A DNA stretch of 64,000 nucleotides from positions 10,000,001 through 10,064,000 of the forward strand of contig NC_059393.1 of assembly GCF_019703515.2 (NCBI RefSeq), read 5' to 3'. Positions 52,235 to 64,000 of this stretch are shown here, piece after piece. The notes below the pieces were generated by a model. It saw only the letters and a program-made list of their open reading frames with translations, was not told the origin of the DNA and made no database searches. How positions within the stretch are numbered: the first letter of the stretch is position 1; every line of letters starts with the position of its first letter. This DNA comes from Myxocyprinus asiaticus (Eukaryota; Chordata; Actinopteri; Cypriniformes; Catostomidae). Made by a program: the position numbers and the translations under genes.

Positions 52235-54590
52235 GGACAAGTCTCAGTGTCAGCATTAATATTGATTACCTGAAAAAATGGCATTCTGGAGTTATTTTCT
52301 GTCTCGAACTGGATCTCTGTCAGATGTAAGCTGATTGTCATGCAGTCAGGGGTTGCTTGTTTTCCTGTTTTGAACTGCCCTACCCCAAGAGACGCTGCGC
52401 TGCGGACAGAACTAAGTCGAGTTTGCCACCAAAAGCTAATCTTTTATGGTTTAAAGATTAGCAGGGAGTAGTTTGACCTCAGTTTGAACTCCATCAGGCC
52501 CCGATGTGGTCGCATATATCCCAGAGAGGGAGACAGGACCACAGAGAGTGATATATCCCAGTGGGCAATGTGAAGTACTGGCTTGGGCATGAAGAGAGAG
52601 AGACATTTTTAAGCTGTGTAAATAGCAAGTGGTTTTGATTGCGGGCCAGACATGGATTAAACCCATTTAAAGCTGGACCGGGTGTGAGTTTAGGCAGAGA
52701 GAACGGGTGCTGGCGAAGAGATTCACTTGTTTTATTACTTTTAATTTTATTGCCATTTTTACTTTTTCTGGTTTCGGCTCTTTCCATTTTCCATGTGCAC
52801 TGCAGTTTTGCTTTCAGGAAGTTTGTTTTTACAGCTTTTGAATTACCATACAAGCATTAAACTGCTTTCAGCCCAATGAATGTGCATTACATTCTTGTTT
52901 TTTCTCTTGCTTATTTTTTTCCTTTTTACCCTCTTCTTACTATTTTTGCACCTTGTTTTACTAATGCCTCTCTGTTGTAGTCTCTGATTCAGAAGGCCTT
53001 TTGATTTGGCACGCAAGTTTGAGCCAAACTTCTTTGTGACCTGTGAAATCAAATATAAATGGTTATCTAACAGACTTGCTATTAGTTGTATTGCTAATCA
53101 GTGTAAATTCACAAACAAATAAACTATTTTAAGAAGCAAACGCTGCGCTCAAAGTCTGTGGGGATGAAGGAACGCTGCATTTCACTCCATATTGTTAACA
53201 TTTCTGCATCTGTTCACAGTATGTTAAAACTCATTCAATGCATTTCTCAGTTCTCTCATACACAATCATTTTAGAACATGAAAGGGTTTTTGCAGGATGT
53301 TCACACTGATTTTTTTCCATACATTAAAAGTATACAGTGATCAAGGGCTGTAAAGCTCCAGAATTCAATATCCAAAGTTCATGATTCGTACACTATATTT
53401 GAATTATTTCTGTAATATGCTGTACAAAATACAGTTACTGAGGCAGTTTTTATTTTAGAAGATGTCATTTCTTAAATAAGGAATCTTTTTCAAAGATGTG
53501 TAAAAGTTTCACTTTTTTTTTGCTTTTTTTTTCTCTCTCTCTTTCTGGGAACTCTTGACACAGCAAAAAGTATTTCCTAAAAATCATGTGTTTGTGCGCA
53601 CAACCACATACTTGTACAGAAACAAACGTGTTTATTTGCACCTTGCATTTATGTATGTGCTGGTAATAGAAGCACTAAAATATTTAATTTAACAAAAGTA
53701 TCTTCACGTGTCTCTTAGCACATTAATATATGCACCCAAACTACCAAAGACCAACCCTGCTAGAAGCTATAGTGAATTATCTCTGTATGGCAAAAACATT
53801 TTTACTTCTCAAACAGTACATTCTTAAAATTCTTAAATTGTTGAAAAAAAACAAAAAAAACATAAGATAATCAGAGAATAAATATGCATTTGGTTCCTTC
53901 TGCACAAGGAACAGACTGTTGGTTTGAGAAGGCACTTCACTATTGTGTGCCTTTCTGCATTTTTCCCACAAATGCAATACCTGAAATATGCAACAAATGC
54001 GTTTGGACACTGGCTTGATTCACATGGCTGTATGTGTTAGTTAAACAGTATGCGTGAGAGTGGGTGTCAATATAGAGGCAATATTCACAAAGCGTCACGA
54101 AGGCTGATTTTCAGTCAGATTATCTGTTGTAGTACTCAAAGTCTGGTCAGTTAAGGGTCAGGAAAGACAGATTCTAGATCAGGGATGTCTCGCTATCCCT
54201 CTATGCACATCTAATTTGATTCTCAGTTCACTCTCATTTTACTTTGAGTTCATGATTAGAGCTACAGAATAATGTTGGCCTGAGGACAGATCTGGGGTCA
54301 GCCCCTTCATAGTAAAAGACTGAAAATTGTTTTCAGATTAGCATGGTGACCCAAATATTATCAACGTAATGTGATTATTTTGACCGTTCGGATGAATGTT
54401 TTGAATGTTTTTGGTTGTTTACGAAGCATCAAAATTAAATGGAAATGAATCTGAGGCATTGTGGCTCATTACATGCATGACTTTATTGTGCTTTTTATAC
54501 CACATTTAAATCCCTGCTGTGATTTTGTTTACAGACAATTGGTATTTCTGACTTTATAATATGCTGTGTGTGTGAGAGAGAGAGAGAGAG
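52235..54590. other. Gene-free sequence, possibly distal 3' UTR then intergenic
   Basis: No coding or transposon termini recognised. A T/C-rich run lies at 53513-53540. Confidence 0.4.
53118..53123 (+). promoter_or_regulatory. Candidate distal polyadenylation signal AATAAA
   Basis: AATAAA about 2.77 kb after the stop, in sequence without a recognised transposon. It could define a long 3' UTR form. Confidence 0.35.
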
Positions 54591-54593
54591 TTA

Positions 54594-55055
54594 AATTCTG
54601 AATGTGTAGTTGTAAATTCTGAATAGATAATATATAGATATAATAGAATATTTTAAAAATCAAATTTGTAAATCATAATATATAATTGTAAACCCTGAAT
54701 ATATAGTTATAAATCCAAATATGTAATTAAAAATTGGAATTGTAAATCCTGAATATAAAATTATAAATCCTGGAAACACTTGTAAATTTGAATATATTAT
54801 TATCCGAATATATAATTGTAAATCAGAATATTGTTATAAATTCAAAGGTAGTTATTCCTTCTTAATATATAGTTATAAATCTGAATATGGTTATCCTGAA
54901 TAAATGTAAAAATCTTAATATTTATGAATTCTTATTTCTTATAAATATTAAGGAATATATAGAAATAGAATTATAAATAAAATACATAAATATCAATATT
55001 TAGTTATAAATCCAAACAAACTGTAAATCTAAATAGTTATAAATCTTAAGCATAT
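54594..55055. repeat. Degenerate AT-rich minisatellite
   Basis: Variants of TTGTAAATCCTGAATATATA recur every 22-30 bp, with wide divergence between units. Confidence 0.7.
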
Positions 55056-58000
55056 TTATGTTTTGATGGCTTAATAAGAGGAATTTGCCACATGTGTAGC
55101 CACATGGTGAGGGAAAAAACTACATATCCAAAATCTACCACATAGAAGTCAGTAAAAGACGCTCGAGTCATGACAGATTGTATGTTTCTTTAGGAGACCG
55201 TTTGTATGGATTTAATTTGATTTCTTACAATTCAATATAAACCATGTAGTTTCTAATCAAGTTACCAGCCAAGCAGTTAAGTTACTACCAACCCAATTTT
55301 TACTCACATTTGGCAGTTTGCCAGTGTCAATTTTTCAAAGAAAATGTTATGTTTATAGAGACTCTTATATAAACAACAATTAACAAGAGCAACATTCAAA
55401 TTTAATGGTAAACCAACATTTCCATGTAAACCCCACTTTAGCACATTATAACCCAGCATCAAAGCTGCCGGTTTTCAACCACATGTGCTAAGAAGGAGCC
55501 CAGAAATGCCTATCCTGTCAGGAAGAAAGGACCCCCGATCCCCAGCTGCATTGTCGTTTGAGATGATGAGCTCATGACTGCAGGAGTTGTGGGAAGTTAG
55601 TCAGTGGGCTGAAACATCAGCCTTCAGACAATACAGCCATTCTGATCTGGGACATCCCTGGAGAAAGGAGAGAGAGAGCTGGGGCAATGCTTGGAAGGAA
55701 GGCGGAAAACAGAGGGCCTTGTGGTCGTATCGTTTAGATGGGCTCTTGTGGATCCCAGTATTAAACCGGGAGACACAGAGGAATTTGAGTGGGTTGTGTA
55801 AGAATTGAGAGAAAGGAGGATATAACGGTTATTACATTTTGATGGAAGATTACAAAGATGTGTTTTTAATTTGGAGGAAAATGCTGTTCTAGTCAATGTT
55901 CACACTAAAGCATTTAAGTTTGAAACCCTTTTTAGTTTTCTAACATCATCTTTTTCCAAGGTACGAGGTTATAGTGAGTGTTTTCAAAAAGCACTGTTTT
56001 CGGTGGAGGAAGATGGCGTTCTGCTGTGCATGAGAGGCATACACATGGTGAAATTAATGCGTTTCCAAACGAAATTTTGACTTCTGCATGACACAAAGGG
56101 AAAAATTTATATTTCGATCCGTCCTTTTTAATACAATGCTTATATATTGCCTAACCTAATCATAAACCTAATGTAAAAAAGGACGCTGTCTCAAAAGTAT
56201 GACAAAATAAGTCCATGTGACTCATGCATCATATTACAAGTCTTTTGAAGGTTTTGCATTGGGTTCGCAATGTACGACTTGAAATTTAAAGCATTTTTCA
56301 TTGGAAATCTTGACGTCCGTTCCTCGTTCATGAATGCTACGAGAAGCTTGTTCACAGTGGTTCGAATGTTCATGATATGTATTAAAAATTTTCCTTTCGT
56401 GTTCAACGTAAGAAAGTCGTGTTTAGAAACGACATGACTGAGTATATTATGACCGAATTTTCATTTTCAGGGGTTAACCACTCCTTCGGCAGGTGAACTT
56501 GTGGTGCACCATTTGTGCTTTGGACATGAATGATATCTCAAATTTTGCAGCTTTTGAGAAGTGTGCACATTTTTGAGTGATCAACTTACAATTTTCGCCT
56601 GGGGGCGATTAAAAAAAAAATCTCAAATGACCCAAGTTAAATGTAGGGATCAATATATCATGGAGAGCTGAAGGTGGGCCAATGCCTTCGCAACCACTCA
56701 CAACACCCTAGCATCGTGGAAGTGGATTTTACACAGGCAAGCATAATTTTTTTCGGAAAATGTAAAAAATCTATTTAGCATAAATGATCTGCAATTGTGG
56801 AAAGCTATAGGATCTCCACATTAAGCCAGTAAACGGTGAGAGGAATCTGGACGTGGGGGTGTAAAGAGCAAGAGGGAGTAGGATCGGGGGCCCAAGGTCT
56901 CCAGACAGAGTCTTGCTGTGAGTGTCAAAACAATAAAGCAGCTCATCTCCAGATGGATGCCCAGCCAGAGGGGATAAACAACCCGTACGAAGAGTGCAAA
57001 TACAGGAGTGCTTCCTCTATAGGAACCAAACAGCAACTGCTGTGTTGTGAGCTCTTTGGAGGGGGAGGGGGATTTGTGTCAGCGAAACCCATGAAGACGC
57101 AGACTGTGGGCTCCCTTTTCGCACTTTCATTCTTTCATAACTCCGACATCACTCATCGCCTCCCTAAAGAGGCAGAACAGTTTGTCCGTAGACTTCTGGA
57201 CAATCTAAACTGAACCGTCAGATACACAATGTTCTTTATGAGCCTCGCCAAGTTTGGCCTCTGAAGTTTGTATGAGTTACCAAAAGGTCAGAAACTCACA
57301 GAACCTGGATCAGCAGTAGAAAGTGGCATCTGAAATGTGTAACAGACTGTATATAAATGTAAAAGTCAACATGAAACCGCATTTGCAACCCATTTTATTT
57401 CTGTAAGATGACATTTTTTATTTGTATTTTTTATGTAGGTTGGGATTTCTGTTTATACATGGAGAATTGATTGGAATATGAAAAGAGGCATTAGTGAAAT
57501 CTGTTTTATTTATAGTACTTTTAACAATAAGTATTGTAAAAAAAAAAAAAAAATTTAATCACAATAAATGGATTTTTTTTTTTATTTATTTTTTTTTTTT
57601 TTTTACAGAAGTAGTGCCCTAATGCCCCCAGTGAACAAGTAAAAAGCATCAACATAGATGTTTAGCTGGATTATTAGAAAAACCTTTCTGCCTATTCCAC
57701 TCAAATCCTTTTATTTTTTTCTATTCTGAACAAGGAAAAAACACACGATATAGCCCAATCCAGACCAGCTTCGTGGTCAGATCGAATGTCACTTTTTTTT
57801 TCATCATTTATTGCACAATGGTTTGTTTCGTCAAGCGTTGCGACAACACTGTCATATGTCATTGCATATGCCACCCTTAACCATTTTTTTACACTGCTGT
57901 CTGTGACCAATGTTTTTAAATTTGGATACTCATGAAAAACAATTTACAGTGAAACATCCGTTAATGAAATTCTCACGCATGGTGAACTTACACAAGTTTG

Positions 58001-58265
58001 AGCATTTAATATAATCTATGTGGGCGTCGAGTTCAGTAAAAAAAAAAAAAATCTAATCTGGCCAAATATGACTTGCAATTTAAAAAAATAAGTCGTCTAA
58101 AGAATAAAACACTCCTTGCAAAGTAAATAGAGGCAGAGCAAGTTATTACATTTAGATTTTTTTTTCTTTCAAATAATGTGCACCTATGAATTGTACATAA
58201 TAAGATCAGAAACATGTCTAAAGTACGTAAATAGGAACAATTTAGTTTAGTTTAGTTTAAGGCAT
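55056..58265. other. Intergenic stretch, no gene supported
   Basis: It includes a mixed-composition, higher-GC patch at 55440-55830 and a 125-codon open frame (56836-57213, +) without recognisable domains. Poly-A/T tracts lie at 57539-57604. No mobile element boundaries were found. Confidence 0.4.
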
Positions 58266-58310
58266 TTAAAAGAATATTCCATACAATATAATATTCAATA
58301 CAAGTCAAAA

Positions 58311-58942
58311 GGATAGTTCACCCCAAAATTAAAATTCTCTCATTTACTCACCCTCAGGCCATCCCAGATGTGTATGACTTTCTTTCTTCAGCAGAACACA
58401 AATGAAGATTTTTAGAAGAATATCTCAGCTCTGTAGGTCCTTACAATGCAAGTGAATGGGTGCCAAAATTTTGACGCTCCTAAAAGCACATAAAGGCAGC
58501 ATAAAAGTAATCCATACGACTCCAGTGGTTTTCACAAGCAATATGATAAGTGTGGGTGAGAAACAGTTCACTTTTACATTCTTCTTGTGTTTTAGGTGAT
58601 TCACATTCTTTAAGCATATTGCCCCCTACTGGCAGGGAGAAGAATTTCAAGCAAAAAAAGGCTTTAGTATTGATTGTTTCTCACCCACACCTATCAAATC
58701 ACTTCTGAACACATGGATTTAACTACTGGAGTCATATGCATAACTTTCATGATGCCTGTATGTGCTTTTTGGAGCGTCAAAATTTTGCCATTTGCATTTT
58801 GCATTCTATGGACCTAAAGATCTGAAATATTCTTCTAAAAATCATAATTTGTGTTCTGCTGAAGAAAGAAAGTCATACACATCTGGAATGGCAAGAGAGT
58901 GAGTAAATGATGAGAGAATTTTCATTTTTGGGTGAATTGTCC
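58311..58942. mobile_element. Palindromic MITE, 632 bp, nested
   Basis: The left end GGATAGTTCACCCCAAAATT and the right end, inverted, GGACAATTCACCCAAAAATG continue in both arms through TCTCTCATTTACTCACCCTC and GTTCTGC(A/T)GAAG-type blocks. It is inserted near the left end of the TTAA MITE and carries a CTCF-like motif in the centre. Confidence 0.85.
58619..58633 (-). promoter_or_regulatory. CTCF-like motif inside a MITE
   Basis: The minus strand reads TGCCAGTAGGGGGCA, a good match to the CTCF core CCAnnAGnnGGC. Its position in the centre of a repeated element means the genome may hold many copies. Binding is not shown. Confidence 0.4.
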
Positions 58943-59235
58943 ATTTATGCTCAATCGACAAAATTATCGACTTATCTCTCCTTTTCTTAAAAAACAAAAC
59001 AAAAAAAACAACAAAAATCAAGATTAGAGTGAGGCACTTACAATGGAAGTGAATGAGCCCAATTTTTCAAGGGTTTAAAGGCATAAATGTGAAGCTTATA
59101 CTTGTATAAAAGCACTTACATTAACTATTTGAGCTGTAAATTTGTTTAAATAGTTTTTACAGTCGTTTTAGACTTTTAAGGTTTACGGCAATACATTATC
59201 ATGGCAATGAAGTTGTGAAATTGGATATAACTTAA

Positions 59236-59627
59236 AGGTGCAGTCAGTATTTTTTTTCCCCCATTTAAAAAGTTTACTCCTAAAAATAATTAATTATAAT
59301 TTTGAAACGTATGTCTAAAATCATGTACACAAACATGAGATGAAGACTCCAGTCATATCAGTAACCTTATAAAAACTGTTTTATTCTACATGGAGAGGGT
59401 CCGCATATGGGGGAGGCTATGTTGGGAACACATTACCAGCAGGATACAACTGAGTTAATCTCAATAATTTCCCTGTTATTATACATTTTAACTCATGGAT
59501 TAAATTAATCTGACAGTGAATAGTGAATTTCTACAATGGTACGCCATGCAACGATGCTGCATCCAGGCCCCTAGGGGTCAGTGTAAGTCCAAGACGTCAT
59601 CAATAAAATATTACTGAGTGCATCTTC
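59236..59627. mobile_element. Small MITE nested in the TTAA element
   Basis: The left TTAA (59232-59235) is followed by AGGTGCAGTCAGTATTTTT. The right end is ATATTACTGAGTGCATCT followed by TCAA, inverted AGATGCACTCAGTAATAT. The terminal repeats match at about 12 of 15 positions. No coding. Confidence 0.75.
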
Positions 59628-60595
59628 AAGAAAAGGTTAGTAAATTATTTTATCACACTATCATGTTAACACGCTATTGTTTGTCTTGTGGCTAAACTTT
59701 TGAAAAAGTTAGTATTTTAACGATTACGGATTGACCCCATTGACTTCCATTGTAAGTGCCTCACTGTAAACCAGATTTTTTTTGTTGTTGATGTTTTTAA
59801 AGAAAAGGAGGGATGAGTCCAAATTAAATGGTGTCGTTATCAACATTATGCCACAAATACTGTCGATTGAGCTTAACTTGTATTGAACCCGGAATAAGTT
59901 TTAGACTGGAATGTATTTTATGTTAGCTCTCTGTTCACACTTGAAATGTGCGATGATGTGCCAGCTGCTGATAATTTGGTGCAAATCATTTTCTGTTGAT
60001 ATATAATTTCCTTGGTTGATATGTCCCACTGTGAACTGGTGTCCACTGGGCAAGACATCAGGAGCAGATGGTGTATTGAAGACATTGTGTACATGAGCAC
60101 ACTTGGTAATAAAGCTCATTCTGATTAATGGACACCACAGCACTGCAGGTCTACATGCACGCGCACACGCATGCAATCCCTAAGCACAGTTCTGCCACAA
60201 TAGCACATGGTAACCTGGCTCACACTCTCTTTCTCACACACAGTGTAGGATGACACTGTAGGTCAGGGAGGGTTAATCAGGATCAGCACTTGTGCTCTGC
60301 ACATTGTCTCCTGTGTGTCCCTCTCCCATGTTGACCTGAGCAGATGCAAATAGGAGGGTCAGGTTTCCTAAGTGATAGAGATGGATGTGTGTGGGTGTGA
60401 CTCTTAACACTTACACACTTAAAAATTCAAGGTCTATGCACATGAGAATATAGGTGCATTTCAGGACATTTAAAGACCAGAATCTACCTCCTAACAACAT
60501 TTACAAACGGATGGATTGTGACCTGTATCAACCTAATACAAAAAATGTCCTGTATATTATTTCACTTTATTTATTTTTTTGTTGGAAATGTCTCT

Positions 60596-62450
60596 TTTAA
60601 CATTGACAAGGCAATGCAGTTCAATTGAAAATGGTTCATTTGCCTGGATCTATAGGTTTTTATGGTTGCCAATCAGTTTAGCGCATTTAAAAGCCCATTA
60701 GATGGTTTGAAGAGAGCAGTTTTCTTTCCATTGTTAACATATTTCGTAAGAAACAGGAAGTTGGGGTGGGGCATTTCAAAAGGGCACACCCCTTTTTTAA
60801 ATGACTAATAGTCATTAATTTATGTCAAAGTTCAGCAAAAGCAGTCTAGATGGTAACCTATGCACTTCAGAAACTCGTGCAACAGCGTGTTTCTGGTGTA
60901 GGGGTAGAGTTAGGTGAGGGTTACAATCGAGACATGACCAACAAAATTACACAAAACCACTTCTTTTGCAACCAATTAAGTGTTATAAATTAAGTTTAAA
61001 GTATGAGTGTTAGTGTAACTGAAGACACACAGACCAACGATAATTATGGTGGCTTGACAAAGCCAACATATTGTATTCTACAGACTTGGTTTAGTTTTGT
61101 TTTTTTAAATCCCTAAACCAAGACCAATATTTCCATAACTCCTAGAGCTTTCAAGAGACCGTACATCCACCAAACTTGGCACAGACCTTCAGCCTGTTCT
61201 GACTCACATTGCTATTTCTTTTCTAACTGATCAGACTGTCTTCGCACAGCAGATGATGAAATATCGTCAAATCCCATAGATTTGCATTGACAGAATGTTC
61301 AAACTGGCCAAGATCTTTTCTATAACCTTCAAACTGAACTTTTTTTTTTAAAGTAGTTTAAACTTTCAGACAAGGCTTTCTCCTTAAACTTTAGCTATCT
61401 AGTTTGCTACTTGCTATTTCTAATCTGCGGCAGGGGGTATGTATAATTTCGAGGAAGGGGCCTTCTCATTCTAGAGAGCATTTAATTGGACAAAAACAAC
61501 ATTTATACACCCCTGCGAAAGATGAGTTATCAATATTTTTAGTATATTTTCCAATAAATTGTAATCGTTTATATGCTCAAAGTTAATTTTGTCAGATATA
61601 GCACTTTTAACATTGGAAATGCAATGTTAACTATTAATAGTTAACTAACAAAGTTTATTTGCCGGACTATATATAGGCTGTTACTGTTGTCAACCAGCTT
61701 GGTGGATTAAAGACCCCATGAAATGGTTGACACTTTTCCTTCAAATATTGACATATTTCCTATTAAAACAAGAAACTGGGGTGGGACATATCAAAAAGGC
61801 TTGTCCTTTCTTTTTCTTTTTTTTATGGACCAATAGTCATTAGTTTACATTAAGCCCAGCAAAAGCAGTAATGTGTAAATGGTAACCCATTTGCAATAGA
61901 AACTCGTGCAATAGCGTATTTGCTGGGGTAAGGGTAGGGTTATGGTGAATCTCACGAGAGAATCTCACATTTGCAGACAATCTAGTGTTTTAAATTAAAT
62001 TAAAAGTATCATTGTTAGTGTAACAAAAGACACACAGCTAAACGATAATTGACAAAGCCAGCATACTGTTACTCTACACACTTTAAGGGTTTTTCCAAAA
62101 TCCCTAAACCAAGACCAAAATTTATTCCACTGTAACTCCTTCAGCTTTCAAGCTACATCCACCAAATTTGGCACAGACCTTCAGACTGTTCTGACTCGAG
62201 TCCCTATTTATTTCCTAACTGATTGGACTTAAGGATTTCACACAGTGGATGATCTAAAATCCCCAAACTTGCTATTGCTGGTCAGAGATGGTTTGTGTAA
62301 TTTTCGAGGGAGGGGCCTTGTTATTCTAGAAAGCATTTAATTGGAACAAAATGTATACACCCCTGCGAACAAGATGGGTTATCATTATTTATAATGCTAA
62401 AAGTAAATTTTTGTCAACTTGTAGGACTATACTAGCACATACATCACCTC
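60596..62450. repeat. Diverged tandem duplication, two units of about 1.0 and 0.85 kb
   Basis: Unit 1 is about 60596-61604 and unit 2 about 61605-62450. Shared blocks in order are TTTAACATTG, AACTCGTGCAA(C/T)AGCGT, GTGTTAGTGTAAC, CCCTAAACCAAGACCAA, TACATCCACCAAA(C/T)TTGGC, ACAGACCTTCAG, CATTTAATTGGA and ACACCCCTGCGAA. Unit 2 lacks some sequence. No coding is seen. Confidence 0.85.
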
Positions 62451-63790
62451 AAAACTAATAGACTATGGACTAAAAGCCACAAAAGCAACACTAATTTTGA
62501 TTTCATATGTGGACACAGGGTGCGTGCATCAGCTATTTTGCAACAACTTTTATAATAAAAATAAAAGCACAAGCCCACATATGTTACACTGAAATTCCAG
62601 TTAAACCAAGACTTAAATGAACACCAGTCAGACTGTAACTGGCCTCAATCCGAGCTTGTTTCAGAGACAATAGAAGCTTCTTGAATTGAAGCCAAACAGT
62701 TCAAAAGCCGTGTCAGCAATACGAAGATAAACACCCTCCCATCAGCCCTGTAGATGAGGACAGGTTCCTATGAAGGGGATTGTGTTGTTTAGGCTGTATG
62801 ACTTTGCAGCAGGACTCTTAGAGGCCAACTCACCATTGAGATCTGGCTCTGTCTTCACCATTCCCTCCTTCCAAAACCTGATATTAAAAAAGGATTAAAA
62901 CACTGGAGACAACACCGACAATATCCGACTGCACTTCTTTCTCCATTTACCAGCCAAGATAGTTCGGTGGATATATTGCAATATATTGTTTTTTCAATCA
63001 GTAGTTTAAAGTAACATACCAGTAGGTGGGGGGGGGGAGATGTGCTTCCCGAGTAATGGCCAACTGCCAAGAATAAAGGCATGGGAGTACAGAGAAGAGA
63101 GAGGAAGGGGGTGGGAAAAGCATGAGATTATATTCAAGTTCATTTTGTACCTGTTGGTTCTCTCTTTCCTGTAATGCAACACTGTGAGAGCCGTCCTGTC
63201 AAATGCACTCTCAGGATATCTTGGTGTGCACAACAAATACCAATTGCCCATCTAATCCAGGACAACCCCATGTCAACGCGCACATACTGGCCTCCTTGTG
63301 AGATAAGCCCATTGTGCGCATGTAATGCATCAGTCTCAGGGCAACTATATCGAGCAGTAGGTCACATAGATGCCATTGTGTTTCACAGAGGGGAATAAAA
63401 CAACATTGATCTGTAACATGACTCTGCCTCATGTGTCCTGAACTTTTGCATTCATAGGAACTGTATTAGGGTTTGTGTGCCACTAGATCACCAAGACTAA
63501 AACCTCATATTGCAAGCAACCAGTGTCCAGAACTGTTGCCACACCTGCCAACAACAAGTGAATTGAGAAAATTTACTGGCCATAAATATTTCTTGCCACT
63601 TATCAGCCATTTAACTGAATTTTGATTTAAACAAGAGATAAATCACTGATGGTAAATTGAGGTGCACTGAGGTAAAAGTCGAAAGATGCGCAAATCGCAA
63701 GAGATGTTTTCAGCGAGGCTCAGGCAATCATTCTAACAGTTTGGCTTAAACCATGTTATTACACTGCAGTTACTAGCCAGCTGGTGAGTA
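62451..63790. other. Intergenic stretch, no gene supported
   Basis: A G-run lies at 63028-63038. Short frames have no domain. No exon of a neighbouring gene is recognised. Confidence 0.4.
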
Positions 63791-63792
63791 AA

Positions 63793-64000
63793 GCCCGTGC
63801 ACACTGTACGATTTTGGCCACGATTCTGTCGTCTGAGTCAAATTTCGGGAATCCTAAAGGATTTCTGTCGTCGTAGGGCAAAATTGGCAATCTTACAACA
63901 TTTAGTGTGACATGCTCACCGATGGCCGATTAATAGCCTTTGCGATGATCTTTAGCCTCTGACGAAGTTCTGGCAGTGTCAAAAATTTAGCATTGTATTC
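63793..64000. mobile_element. Possible left end of a hAT-like element cut by the window edge
   Basis: GCCCGTGCACACTGTACGAT followed by repeats of 'GTCGTC' and 'CGATGGCCGATTA' resembles the left end of fish MITEs with a CACACTGTACGA terminus. The right end lies outside the window. Confidence 0.35.

Larger units (their letters stand above)
58270..59899. mobile_element. TTAA palindromic MITE (copy 3) carrying two nested elements
   Basis: TTAA lies at 58266-58269, then AAGAATATTCC and TATTCAATACAAGTC. The family sequence resumes at 58945 (TATGCTCAATCGACAAAATT) after a first insertion. It is interrupted again at 59236 and resumes at 59631 (AAAAGGTTAGTAAATTATTT). It ends TATTGAACCCGGAATAAG before a decayed TTAA (TTAG). 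Without insertions it is about 0.6 kb, as are copies 1 and 2. Confidence 0.85.

Noticed and set aside
50348..64000. Exons of a downstream neighbouring gene (for example mxi1, which follows ADD3 in mammals)
   Set aside because: No conserved exon of any gene was recognisable.

Overview
This is a vertebrate nuclear window, almost certainly from a teleost fish and most likely a cyprinid. The evidence is split coding exons with GT/AG (once GC/AG) junctions, no operons, very high AT and microsatellite content, and a dense load of fish-type mobile DNA: several Tc1-like transposons, hAT-like and TTAA-flanked palindromic MITEs, tRNA-derived SINEs, solo LTRs and a fish L1 fragment. The species call rests on repeat style, not on a database match.

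The only protein-coding gene I can support is gamma-adducin (add3), on the + strand. Thirteen coding exons between 16159 and 50347 splice in frame into about 616 residues: most of the aldolase-II-like head, the neck, the tail and the C-terminal lysine-rich MARCKS-related domain that ends in the stop at 50345-50347. The first coding exon(s), about 65 residues judged from mammalian gamma-adducin, were not found. They probably lie upstream of the window, so 1-16158 is read as 5' intron or upstream DNA.

Layout. 1-16158: hAT-like MITEs, an L1 fragment lacking its 3' half, a hAT-like element carrying a solo LTR, a complete but dead Tc1-like element, and a TTAA palindromic MITE. 16159-20648: exons 1-3, with an 18-unit minisatellite that has higher-order structure between exons 1 and 2. 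20649-31914: an 11-kb intron with nested TTAA elements, a truncated Tc1-like copy, and a Tc1-like element invaded by both a second Tc1-like element and a solo LTR. 31915-39942: exons 4-8. 39943-44148: an intron filled by a 2.1-kb terminal-inverted-repeat element made mostly of tandem repeats, and then, 25 bp away, a hAT-like element with a perfect 8-bp target duplication. 44149-50347: exons 9-13, including a GC-AG intron. 50348-64000: 3' UTR, then gene-free DNA with a triple-nested MITE, an AT-rich minisatellite and a diverged 1-kb tandem duplication.

The gene encodes a spectrin-actin junction protein of the membrane skeleton. Most of the remaining sequence is layered transposon history. The most unusual items are the composite TIR/minisatellite element at 40575-42660, the (CT)43 repeat that is the polypyrimidine tract of an add3 exon, and the nested insertions whose target duplications can be read directly.
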